Source: Kuschelorhynchus macadamiae
Lineage: Eukaryota > Arthropoda > Insecta > Coleoptera > Curculionidae
NCBI GenBank assembly: GCA_030620095.1
Contig: JAUTXW010000598.1
Span: 1,477,001 to 1,541,000 of the forward strand
Length of the DNA stretch: 64,000 nt
Reading direction: 5' to 3'
Position 1 is the stretch's first letter. Every line of letters starts with the position of its first letter. Both the position numbers and the translations under genes were made by a program. Below, piece by piece: positions 1 through 10,973 of the stretch. The notes under the pieces were generated by a model that was not told where the DNA came from, ran no database searches, and saw only the letters and a program-made list of their open reading frames with translations.

Positions 1-133
1 TGTGAATTTATATAAAACATACTACATTTTTATGTAGATTATAAAATGCTTAATATTTTAATTTTTAAGTAAATTGATTGGAAAACATAGGTGAAGCGGC
101 GCTTCACCCGTGTCCCCTGGCGAGCCGCCACTG
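1..133. mobile_element. Right end of a TIR DNA transposon (hAT-like?)
   Basis: The block ends in AGCCGCCACTG, the reverse complement of the CAGTGGCGGCT start of the related element at 43352. Its first 75 bases match 43879-43985 closely. A 9-bp-arm hairpin (GGTGAAGCG/CGCTTCACC) lies at 90-108. The CAGTGG terminus suggests a hAT-type element, but no transposase is present, so the class is inferred. It lies in the GCLC intron that is open to the left of the window. Confidence 0.55.
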
Positions 134-400
134 CTCCAAAGCGTTTATAATGTGAAGTAATCGTTGGCTCCTAAATTAATCATAATAGCGTATTGTTTTC
201 ATATTCTAAGGAGTCTCCCCTGTTATTATGTCCTTGAAAAAGTTCTGGATAAAGCTGATGTTATATTCAAAAATCTAATTACTGTTTTAATTATCGTGCA
301 ATAGAGATACCGCGCGTAATCGAAAGAGAAACGCCTAAAAGAAATTCCAAAAGTTGCATGGTCTGAGTCCAAGTATTTGTAAATGCTCTTTCAATTGCAG

Positions 401-589
401 GTAGACCAAAATATGGAGAATGCTCAAAAACGCGACGCTTGTAGGGAACAAAAATTCTGGTTTAGGAAAGACATCACCACCGACATAAGTCCGCCGGAAG
501 CGAATCGGTGTTGTGCTGGCACGAGCTGCGAACCAAAAGAGTGCGATTTGGTAGGACTTATGACCGTGAACGAAATAATAAACGGCAAG
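401..589 (+). CDS. GCLC: Glutamate-cysteine ligase catalytic subunit, exon (third from last)
   Basis: GCLC makes gamma-glutamylcysteine from glutamate, cysteine and ATP, the rate-limiting step of glutathione synthesis in the cytosol. This 63-codon exon opens after the acceptor TTTCAATTGCAG and ends at the donor AAG|GTAAGC, with complete codons at both edges. It encodes VDQNMENAQKRDA and FWFRKDI, which match the animal GCLC stretch VDQNM..A.KRDA...FRKDI, and ends LMTVNEIINGK, matching the conserved IINGK. A middle segment is rich in cysteine (CCAGTSCEPKEC). It continues at 10029-10210 and 21099-21255 (175 residues in total here); upstream exons lie outside the window. Identification is by family knowledge and is strong. 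Confidence 0.93.
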
Positions 590-825
590 GTAAGCTACTT
601 TACACCTACCTATAGTCAAAGGGGTAGTGAACGTTTTACTTACGTCGTTTACAAAGGGGTAAAACACTGAAATCAAAATCATATATTTCATGTAACGAAA
701 ATAAAATCGTTTAAATACGTCATTGCAAAATAAATTATAATAAAATAGAATTAATGTATTCTACAGCCATTCACATCATCTCATACTTTTTTTTAACTAT
801 TACACTAAAAAAATAAAGACAAAAT
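590..825. other. Start of a 9.4-kb GCLC intron, no feature seen
   Basis: AT-rich intron sequence following the donor GTAAGC. I see no repeat or coding signal before the retrotransposon tail at 826. Confidence 0.6.
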
Positions 826-3540
826 ATTTATTTATTTATTTATTTATTGCACTTAACAAATTCCTTACAAGAATTCATCCTATTACAAAGTACAAAATCG
901 AACTTAATAACTAAAAATTAAATATAACTAAAGAACATGATCTAACCTATTTCTTACGGATCTATAACTAATGTTAAAAATATCAACATCCTTTTGTATT
1001 CTGTTATATAGGTTGCATATATTATATAAAGCTACATTTGGTATGTAAAAAGTGTTCACATTTCTCATGCCATAAGCTGGAACATTAAAATGTAGAGATG
1101 AGAGAAATGAGGTATCATCATTAAGTCCGTTTATTGTTTTGTGTAAATATAGCAAACAAGATTTTTGCCTGCGCTTATAAAGGGACACTTGAGAATATCT
1201 TTCACAGAGTGACAGTGAGGACATACCGCGACCAGATACTCCAGTCTCCTTGAAGTATATGTATCGAAGCATCTTATTTTGCACCCTCTCAAGTATATGC
1301 CTAAAGCACTCATAATATGGACACCAAACTATACATGCATATTCTAGCAGACTTCTTACATATGATATATATAGCTGTATTAAGCATTGGGTTCGAGAGA
1401 AATCATTTGTATTTCGCACTATAAATCCATACATCTTACAGGCTTTATTAACTACTTTAATTATATGTTTGTTAAAAGTCAATTTGGAATCAAAAGTTAT
1501 TCCTAAGTTCACCATTTCATCCACTTTTTTAAGGGAGACATTTTCAACAGAATATGTAAATGTAATTGGATTTAGTTTTCTCGTATAGGTAAGTAGTACA
1601 CATTTAACTTTATTAAAGTAGAGTTTATTATCGAAAGACCATTGAACAACATTATATATATATATATCTTTCTGAAGGGTTAAACAGTCATTAATAGTTT
1701 TAATCTCATAATAAATTTTAAGGTCATCTGCGAATAGTAAACACGAAGCATTTTGAACCACTTGAGTTATGCTATTTATAAACAATAGGAACAGCAATGG
1801 TCCTAGGTTAGAACCCTGTGGAATACCAGAAGCAGGAATAAAGTCTTCTGAGGTACAACCTTTGATATTAACATTATACCTACGAACACACAGATATGAT
1901 TCTAATAGTCCCACCAGACTGCTATGAAAACCAAATTCCTTCCCTAACTTGGAGAGCAAAATTGAAAAAGACACTCGTATCAAAAGCCTTCTCAAAATCC
2001 ATATAGATAACATCCATTTGGCTACGACAATTTAAAACATTAGAAATCTTTTGTGTTATTGCCAATAGGTTGCTTGTGGTAGATTTATTTTTTACAAAAC
2101 CATGTTGGTATATTGTTAAACTATTCTTTACTATAGGGTATATAGCTTTAAAAATTATTATTTCAAACAATTTGGCTGGTGCTGACAATACAATTGGTCT
2201 ATAATTACTTATATCTGATTTATTACCTTTTTTATGGACTGGACAAATTTTAGCTTGTTTCCACTAACTAGGAAATGTCTTAGTTTTGAGACTTAAGTTA
2301 AATAGAAATCACAATGGGTAACATAACGTTTCCATAAACCCCTTAAATATGAATGTTGAGATTTTATCAGGACCAATTGTTTTACCATCTTTTAGATCTT
2401 TAACAGCTTCCATGGCATCAACTATTTCTATCTTATTTAGTAACACAGTGGGGGCATAACTATTTTTTAAAATGTTTGACATATTTGCTGAATCCTGTGT
2501 GTAAACACTATTAAAGTAACTAGCAAAGGCATTACATATATCTGGACCACTACTATACTCTACATTATTTAAAAACATTTTATTGGGCATATGTACAGAG
2601 TTTTTTTTTTATTGTTAATATAAGACCAAAAAGATCGATTATTTTGATTAGTATTGTTTCAATGTAAGTTCTTTGGGCAACTTTTATATCATTTTTAAGT
2701 TCAAGCCCTTACCCTTTTATACTCTAATAGCAAGTCAATATTATTAGTTTTTTTATAATTTTTTCTTAATTTCTCTTTTAACTTCAGTTTGACAATTATA
2801 GGTTTATTAAACCAGGTAGGGTATTTTTTGTTACTGTTTGCTTTTAGGAACACACATATCAAAGATATTATATAGTTTGTCATAGAAATCTGAAACTGCT
2901 TCATTTATATCAGTGTGAGATTCAAGGAAACTCCAGTCTATTTGATTAAATATAAAATACAAAGCTAGATAATTTGCTTTGCGAAAATTATACAGTGAGG
3001 CTTTAGAAGATAATTCATTTTCTTTTAAAATAGATGTAGTTATGGAAATATTGAGTGTGGAGTGATGTTTATCTTCAATAACAAAACTGAAATCATTTCT
3101 CTCGACCCTGCAGCCTAATTTGGTTATTACAATATCCAGTAAGTGATTTGAGGAATTTACAATGTGATTAACCTGTTTGGTATCATAGAAATTTAAAAAT
3201 CGGAGTAGAGTTTAAACAAATTTATCTGGTATACCAGATTGATAATATTGGTTAAGGTTAGTTATATTAAAATCTCCAATTATTACAAAATCATAATTAT
3301 AACGGTAATGTTGTTCCTCAATGAAATCAAACAGTTTTTCATATGACAAAGTGTTGCAAGAAGGTGCAGCATATACCGCTAATATGTATAAAAACGTATA
3401 TCTACTTATGTCTAGTTTTACGCATAAAACATCAATATTTTCATCTTGAAAATTTAGATCAATTTCGTAAGTAAACACCATAAAAAATGAAATCAAAACC
3501 TAAAATAGTCATCAGTGCTATAACATGCGCTTTGTATTAG
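826..3540 (-). mobile_element. Non-LTR retrotransposon (EEP/RT, Jockey/CR1-like), 5'-truncated and broken
   Basis: The 3' end is marked by an AATA-type tail (read as TTTA repeats at 826-847 on the + strand). Reading leftward on the minus strand from 3540: an endonuclease piece with GDFN (3496-3212), linker pieces (2904-2701), pre-RT sequence (2590-2309), RT with YQHGFVKNKST and DFEKAFD (2188-1922), then IPQGSNLGPLLFLLFIN, FADD and a long C-terminal region (2013-928). At least one frameshift lies near 1922-2013 and stops separate the blocks, so it is inactive. It sits in a GCLC intron. Confidence 0.88.
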
Positions 3541-3784
3541 TAAGTCTTTTAATTTTATATTAACAGTTTAATTCTCCATTAATCAGGCCCGCTCTGACAC
3601 CTCTTTAAAAGATCATTCCTTGGTTAATAATAGACGCCATTGGAAAAAATTATTAATATACTGGGAAATTCACATGACATGACTCTGTACTTATTGACCT
3701 TGCCAGTATACCAATAATTTGTTTATTCTTTCCAATATCACCTATTACCAAGGAATCATCAATGAAAAGGACAAACTTTGAATT

Positions 3785-3985
3785 AAAACTTAACAGGCAG
3801 GTAGGTCATTAATATAGATAAAGAAAAAGAGTTGCCCGAATATCGAGCCCTGGGACATCTTTACTGTTAATGCCCTTTCCGCTGACTCCACACCGTTAAC
3901 CCTTACAGTTTGTAGTCTGTTTTTAAGGTACAACTCGATGAGACCAATACTAGTCTGAAATGCGATATTTAGCAAGCTTCCTGAA
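3785..3985 (-). mobile_element. Short RT fragment of a non-LTR retrotransposon
   Basis: The minus strand encodes a 61-residue open piece (3975-3790) with RLQTVRVNGV, then SQGSIFGQLFFFIYINDLP, a decayed copy of the PQGSVLGP..FLIYINDLP RT motif. It resembles the ORF2 at 10974-13826 (YQTVRVKGR, IYINDLPHS). Only this segment of the RT survives. Confidence 0.8.
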
Positions 3986-6500
3986 TAATTCCTTTATTTA
4001 ACATTTAGCTAATACATAAAAAGTATAATAAAACTTATCTTAATCAAAACAAACACTCAAATATATCAATAAAATAAAATTTTTACAAATCACTTTATGT
4101 ACAATTATTTATTAGAATATAGTATGTATCACTCTCCCATTAGATGTCTTTTTAAGAGTTTTTTAAATAAATCCAATTTTGGACTATCTTTAATTATCTG
4201 TGCCAAAGAGTTAAATTCAATCAAACCTCAATGGTTAAGTGCTTTCTCAGTACTCCTCTTATTTTTCGTATACACATAAAAAATTTTTGTTATTTCTTGT
4301 TGGATAGGTATGTATAGACTCATTTTCAGTTTTTCTGTCAGATAGTTAGGAGTTAGTCCATTTTTAATTTTATAAATAAGGATTAGTACTCGATAATTCA
4401 AAAATGATGCTATAGAGAGCCAATCTAATGCCGTTAGCATATTTCTTATAGGTGTTTCTCTTTTTTCCCCCAAAATTAATCTCATACATCTGTTTTGAAG
4501 TTTTTGCATCCTGTTTAGCTCATTTTTGTTAGCAAAATAGAGTATTGAGGAGCTAAAGACCAAATGTGGAAGGATTAATGTGTTAAAGACAGTAGTCTTG
4601 GACCAGCGACTAAGATATGGTGAAACTCGTGACAAAAATTTAACGTTTTTGGTTATCTTTACAATTATATACAATATGTGTTCTTTAAAACTAAGATGTT
4701 TGTCAATAATAAAACCAAGATATTTAATATTTTCTACTACTTCTAAATTATCACTACCTACTATTATATTTAAATTACTTGATATGAATTCATTTTGAAC
4801 TTTGTTACTTCCTATAAGCATAAATTTCGATTTTTGTATATTTAATGTTAGTAAATTTTTGTTAAACCATTTATAGAGATGATTATTGTGGAAGTTAAGT
4901 GAGTTAAATCCTTTGAATTAAAACACAGTAATATGTCATCTGCAAACAAGTGTAAAGAACAATTTTTTATTACCTGGTTTATGTCATGAATATAAATTAA
5001 AAATAACATCTGACCTAATGTACTTCCTTGTGGAAAACCATTATTGTTAAACACTTCTGTGGAAATTTTGTTATTAATTTTGGTAACCTGTTTTCTATTC
5101 TTCAAATAATCTCCAAACCAATCAAGGGCAGTATTACTTATACCAATTCCCTTCAATTTGCTTACCAGTATATCCCTATCTATAGTTTCAAAGGCCCATT
5201 GTAAATCAAGGAACACTGCTCCTTTTGCATAATTATCATCCAAGAGATTCTTCCATTCATAAAGAACATTCTGAATAGCCGTTTCACAGCTGTGTTTCTT
5301 TCGAAAACCAGATTGATTTACCATCAGAATATTATTTGCAGTAATAAATTTCATTTACTGTTTATATACAATTTTTTCTAAAATTTTCTCAATTGTAACC
5401 AGCATATTAATGGGTCTGAACTGATCAGCTTTAATAGTACCTTTTATTTTTGGAATTGGGATTACTGTAGATAACTTCAATAAGGATGGAATCTGTCCAG
5501 TTTCTAAAGAAGTATTTATGATGTTCAGAAGTGGCCCTTCTATATTACTGTAGATATTTTTTAAAAATTCAGGTGTTAGTTCATCTGGACTTGTTGGGCA
5601 ATGAAAATACAGTTTCCCCTAGCTCTATGTTATCAATTAAGCAAAATGAATCAAAATGGTCTTGCAGACTGGAATTATTTATACTTGGTGTCGTTTCTGG
5701 TCCTATATTTGTTTTGGCAATACCATGTATTATATTATAAATACTTTCCACAAAATAAATATTCAAATTATCTGCAATTTCTTTTGAATTAATCAAACCG
5801 CTATTGTTGATTTCCAGTTTAGTAATAGTTTTTTTATTAGTTGCAGAAATTAATTGGCTTAATGTGTGCCACATTTGCTTAGCATTATTTTTTGATAAAT
5901 CTATTTTGTTTTGATAATATTTTTTTGTTTCCTCTCTGATAACTGAGACCACCTTATTTCTACACTGCCGATTTATTTATTTTTAATTTTTTATAACTAT
6001 TGTCCCTATCCTCAATTGCTTTTTCATTATACCATTCTTTAAACTTTGGCTTTATTACTTTTTCAAGTCCTGGAGCTATATCTTCTAATGCACCTTTAAT
6101 ACTTTTGTAAAATTTAAAATATTTAATATTTTAATCCCTAACTATATAGTCCCATTTTATCTGTGATAATCTACTATTTAACACATCATAGTCTATCCTA
6201 CCTCTTATTTGAATAGTTAAAACCCTTTTTATCTGAATATTTATACTTACAATAAAATGAACACTTATTTGAGGGGTTTCCAACACCTTACATTCCAAAA
6301 GATTAAATTTGTTAGTCAATACTAAATCAATTATGCTTCCACCCTGGTCATTAGGATGTGTTACTGTCTCAACCAGTTGGTGTAAACCTGTATCATTTAC
6401 AATTTCTTTTAGTTTATTTGAGTATGTAGTTTGTGCCAACCAGTTAATGTTAAAATCACCCATTATTATAATAGGGTAACTACAATCAAGCAGACTTTCA
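3986..6500 (-). mobile_element. Non-LTR retrotransposon, broken; same family as 30176-30730
   Basis: Minus-strand order: endonuclease part starting with MGDFNINWL (6463-6131), linker (5952-5581), RT with FRKKHSCETAIQ, PQGSTLGQMLFLIYIHDI and FADD (5354-4848), and C-terminal region ending in the YVYTKNKRSTEKALNH block (4821-4228). Several stops and shifts separate the blocks. The 3' UTR (3990-4230) is nearly the same as 30550-30720 on the other strand, including the CTAAATAAAGGAATTATT end, so these are two copies of one family. Confidence 0.87.
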
Positions 6501-6529
6501 CACCATTGTTAAAAAAAATTCAAAAAATC

Positions 6530-6590
6530 AGAGGCTTTGAAAAGAATAGAATGACCAACACAATCGAAAGCTTTGCTAAGATCACAAGAA
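6530..6590 (-). mobile_element. About 60-bp RT fragment
   Basis: The minus strand reads S-C-D-L-S-K-A-F-D-C-V-G-H-S-I-L, the RT palm motif (DLSKAFDCV.H), with no neighbouring RT sequence. It is either a leftover of an element into which the 6591-9740 copy inserted, or a very short truncated copy. Confidence 0.6.
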
Positions 6591-9500
6591 ACTAAACAAA
6601 CAAACAAACAAAAGTATGCTTTATTGCCGCAGAAAAATTTTACAATTTTATGGACAAAGCAAAATATACCTAAAATAAGACATATCAAAACATTAATCGA
6701 AAAGAATTTCGATAGGTCAATGCTTTTTAAAAATGTAAATTATCAATTTACCAAATCGTAAAACACACGTTAGAATATAACATAACATTGCCGCCAAACA
6801 GTTAATGAATCCTAATAACCTTATAAAAGTAAACAAACACACATGTACGAGGTGAATAATTTCGATGACATTGAAATCAAAATTGCAACTATGCGACCTT
6901 AAACTCTATGTTATTACAGTTATACAAATAATTGTGATGTTAAACAGAAGGTATAATGAACTAGTGTAGAATGTAGTATACAAAAAATAATTAAATTTTG
7001 TTTTTAATCCAATACCTAACAAAAATAATTAAGTTTTAAGTGAATGTTCGACAGTTCTTTTCTCTATATGATGATTTTCAAAATTCTATGCTACGAGTTA
7101 GGACATGACTCACAAAAGATTTAAGTAAACAAGCGAATTTAGTGACAATTTAAAGAGACTTACTCGCTGTAAAAATCATTAACGCTGTAAAATGGTCTCT
7201 CAATGAGGTATGCTTTGGTGTTTTTTCGAAATTGTGCAAGCATAGGGGTAGATTTTAAATGTACTTGCAGATTGTTGTAAAGTTTTATGGCGTTGTAAAT
7301 AATTGATTTTTTTATTAATTCTGAGCAAGGAATGGAAAGATATATATCATGCCTAGAGTTTCTGGTAGGGTATACATGTTGTGGCCTTTCTGGGAGGGTG
7401 TTTAAATGTTTTCTCAGCAAACATACCGTTTCCAAAATAAATAATGAAGGAAGTATTAATATTTCATGTTTTTTTGAAATAGTATTGGCAGTGAGCTCTA
7501 TTATTTAGACCAAACAAATAACGAATGGCTCTCTTTTGAAGCATAAAAATACTACGAAATTGCTCGGTGGTACAGCAGCCCCAAAAGGGAGGGCCATAGC
7601 GGAGGTGGGATTCAAATAAAGAGAAATAAGTAAGTCTGGCAGAAGGAACGTCTAGTTCTTTTGAAACTGATCGAATGGCGAAGCAGGCGGTAGAAAGTTT
7701 TTTAGTTAAGGTGTCAATATGATTAGACCATTTTAGGTTGTTATTTATATTTAAACCCAGGAATTTAACCGACTCTACGTATTCAATATTGCTGTTATGT
7801 ACCTGAAGTGGTTGTAAAGTTCTCTTATAAGAAAACGCCACCGTTTTATCGACATTAAAACAAAGCATATTGGAATCGGACCAAGCCTTAATTATAACCA
7901 AGTCTTTGGAGATACTAGAGTGTAAAGACGTTGTATCAAAATCACTCCAAGTTATCATCAGCAAAAAGGGAAATTTTTGCATTAATTTTAAGGTTCGTGA
8001 TATCATTAATGTATAACAAAAAAAGAATAGGTCCCAAGACTGGACCTTGAGGGACTCCACTTGTAATCAACATACAATCAGAATCGGAACCATTAGCCCT
8101 TACAAGTTGTTGCCTTTTGCCAAGATAAGATTTGAACCAATTTAAAGAAGTACCACGAATTCAATAAAAATTTAGTTTGTTTATCAGAATTTCATGACTA
8201 ACACAATCAAAGGCTTTCGCATAGTCACAAAAAACTGAGGCAGTTGGGTGGTTGTTATTGAGAGATAAGTAGACGCCTCTAAGCAACGTGAACATGGCGT
8301 CGCTGGTGCACTTGTTGGGTAGAAATCCGAACTGCTCCGGGGATATTATCTGATGTTTCAGGAGAAATGGCATAAAACGATTCTTCAGTAGCCTTTTGAT
8401 GATTTTTGATAGCACAGGTAGTAGTGCAATTGGGCGATAATTGCAAGAGTTAGTTTTTTCGTCGCCTTTGTGAAGTGGAATAATTATAGCTGTTTTAAGG
8501 CAATCAGGGAATACACCTTTTATAAAGGACTCATTTATTAATGTTGTAAGGGTCTCTATGACTGGGAGTGACAAGTTCAGGAATATTCTAATTGATAGGC
8601 CATCAGTGCTACACGAAGATTTACTTTTGATATTATTTATTACCTTCAATAGTTCAGTGTTGCTAAAGGGACTTAAGAAAAAGCTATCAGCTAAATTTTT
8701 TGAAGGAGGGAGAAACGAAAGAGGGTCCAAACTTGGCGAGATACTAGAGGTAACATTTTTGCTTACATTAATAAAATAACCATTTAGATCATTAGCCCCT
8801 GGCAAGATCTGAGTCGCAGGGTTTGATTTGTTTCTGAGGTTATTGATGATGGACCAGGTTTCTTTTGAAACGTTATTTGAGTTTGTTAGACGTTTTCGGT
8901 AGTGTAATTTTTTTGCTGACTCAATAAGAGTAGTGTAGATCCTCCTATAGTTAGAGATATAGTCGAGAATAAGAAAGGAGTCGGTGAATTTTTTTATATA
9001 TATGAGAGCGATCGCATATTTTTAGGTCCACGGTTTATGCCGCTTAGGTTTGATATTCTTAAGCGGGAAGACCTTGTTAAAAGCACTTAAAGTTTTATTT
9101 AAAAAAGTTCTGAAGTTTGTGTTGACATTATCAGATTAAAAATTCCAATCGGTGTTAAAGCAAATATTATGAAATACTGAGAAATTTAGAAATTAGATAT
9201 TTTTGGATGGCACAAATAGTAGCATAGTCAATATTAAAGTCCCCGCATAGAATTTTTTTACCTTTAATCGGTAGACTGTCTAGCAAGCTTACCAGGCTAT
9301 TTAAAAATGATTGTACATCAGAGTTTGGTGATCTATAAATACAAATTACATAAAGATCAAGGTTTTGATTATATACCATAGAGAATTCAAAAGAGCTATC
9401 CGCTAACAAATGATCATATTTAGATACCGACATGAAATCTCCATTTAGGGATAGAATCAGTGTTCCCCCATGAGGTGAGTTTTTTCTGTCATATCTAGCT

Positions 9501-9740
9501 ATTGTGGTATACCTCTCAATATAAAAGGGTTTGTTTAGATTCAGCCAGTGCTCAGTAATTGCAACAAGTTGGGGGAACTCCAATTCTTCCAGAAATAGGT
9601 ACAACTCGTCAGTTTTATTTCTTAGAGAAGCAATATTAATTAGAACCATATTAAGACTAGTAACAACAGGAAGTTTTGAGGAATCTAGTTCCTCAGGACA
9701 CGTCGTGTTTTCTAAAATTTTTTTTTGGGAGAGTTGCTGG
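6591..9740 (-). mobile_element. Non-LTR retrotransposon (EEP/RT), broken, with TTTG-repeat tail
   Basis: The 3' tail, seen on the + strand as AAAC repeats, occupies about 6588-6612. Going leftward on the minus strand: endonuclease with INIASLRNK, ITEHWL, ICIYRSPNSD and CGDFNIDY (9649-9167); RT N-terminal half with PEQFGFLPNKCTSDA and CDYAKAFDCVSH (8805-8161); RT C-terminal half beginning after the lost FADD region (8060-7464); and the terminal region (7435-7160). ORF2 is split by frameshifts near 8060-8160 and 7450. Confidence 0.87.
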
Positions 9741-9744
9741 TAAA

Positions 9745-9880
9745 ATAGTTTTTATGGCATTCTCTACAGTGTTATACTCTAGATTATTTAAACTATTTAA
9801 TATCTCAGCAACTAGGCACTCTATTCCTTGAGTAGTACTCTTATTGCTGCGAAAGCCATATTGCCCTCAAAAAAAAGTAT
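9745..9880 (-). mobile_element. RT fragment of another non-LTR element
   Basis: The minus strand encodes QYGFRSNKSTTQGIE followed by about 30 in-frame residues, matching the (Q)FGFR.GKST.. motif at the start of the RT palm. It is a different copy from the element at 6591-9740, whose own version of this motif is at about 8330. Confidence 0.7.
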
Positions 9881-10028
9881 CAGTTATCATACACTTTTCA
9901 AACTTTTTACAGACAAAATAACATTTTTAATATATATATACCTATCGGTATATTTTCAACAAAATTATTGAAGAGCAAAAAAAAGTCATCACCTATGACT
10001 TTATACTTACTTACAATAATGATTTTAG

Positions 10029-10210
10029 GCAGGCGATTTTCCCGGACTGATACCTCTGATCAATAGTTATTTGAACGGCATGGACGTGGACGCAGACACT
10101 CACTGTACCATTCAGCAGTACCTCAAGTTTATTCAGAAACGAGCCTCGGGAGAAATCTGCACGGCGGCCTCGTTCATAAGGAAGTTCGTCACCGAACATC
10201 CCGATTATAA
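10029..10210 (+). CDS. GCLC: Glutamate-cysteine ligase catalytic subunit, penultimate exon
   Basis: Acceptor GATTTTAG precedes the exon and donor GTAAGT follows it. The exon is 182 nt: 60 full codons plus two bases (AA). The protein begins AGDFPGLIPLINSYL and contains QYLKFIQKRASGE and FVTEHPDY. These match the conserved GCLC blocks FPGLIP.LNSYL, YL..I.KRASGE and HPDYK. It joins in phase to IINGK of the exon at 401-589 (K then A) and to the exon at 21099, where AA+A makes Lys. GC content is clearly higher than in the surrounding transposons. Part of the C-terminal half of the ATP-grasp-like ligase; no key residue seems lost. Confidence 0.94.
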
Positions 10211-10569
10211 GTAAGTTGAATTGAAAGCAATGTAGTTCTTCTGGCAAACAGCATTATTTTTTTAGTTTAATTTAATTTTCCGGTAATCAAACAGTTCAGC
10301 GTATATCGCAGGGTGCATTCTATTTTGATTCTGTGCTGTATTTTTATACTGGAGACCGCTTGTTTAGTATGGTCGCAAAATACTTAACTGTCTTGCCCTT
10401 GAACTGCATATGTTGCAATGCCAGAAAGGCTTTAAAAAGGGTGTTAAAAGGTTATTACTCAAAAGGTATATTATAATATTCAAGAATGTTTTAATGACCA
10501 TTTAGAGTGACTTAAATATAAGAATTTTAGACTATGTTCTGTGAATTGTTTAACTGTTTGTTTTTTATA
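10211..10569. other. GCLC intron start, nothing recognised
   Basis: Follows the donor GTAAGT. AT-rich; no coding or repeat signal found before the mariner terminus at 10570. Confidence 0.6.
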
Positions 10570-10801
10570 CAGGGTGTCCCAATAGTGCGTTCTCGGTTGA
10601 TATCTTGATAACGGATAGCGATATAAAAAAAGTTCAAATGCAAAAGTTGTAGACCAATATGGGCTACATAATCTAAAATTATTTTCATCATTTATACAGG
10701 GTGTCTCAAAAATCTGTAACGAAGCAAAGTTGTGTTTTTTCTTACTGGACACCCTGTAAATTTTTGCATATTTAGATTCTGCTCGTGATTCTATACATTT
10801 T
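10570..10801 (+). mobile_element. DD41D mariner-like element copy 1, left terminal repeat
   Basis: Starts CAGGGTGTCCCAATAGTG after a TA dinucleotide and matches 46338-46565 (copy 2) and, inverted, 48270-48500, with few differences. It is cut at CTATACATTTT by the retrotransposon at 10802-14886. The matching continuation (GTATAACATGTCC) restarts at 14887; in copy 2 the two parts are contiguous. Confidence 0.85.
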
Positions 10802-10973
10802 TTCAATTCAAATCAAATCAAATCAAAATTTATTAATGTTAACGTACAATAGCACTTACACAAGTCATAAATAAAATAAATGGCAGCATATAATTTTTGT
10901 TGCTCTAATAATAATTAGTTATATACTACAGGTAAAAGAAAACTACACAATGTACAATGAAGAACGTACACAC

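Noticed and set aside
383..670. A 95-residue + strand ORF as a self-contained small gene
   Set aside because: Only 401-589 matches a protein family (GCLC) and both edges are splice sites; the rest is intron.
335..691. A 118-residue minus-strand ORF over the same region
   Set aside because: Antisense shadow of the GCLC exon; no family resemblance.
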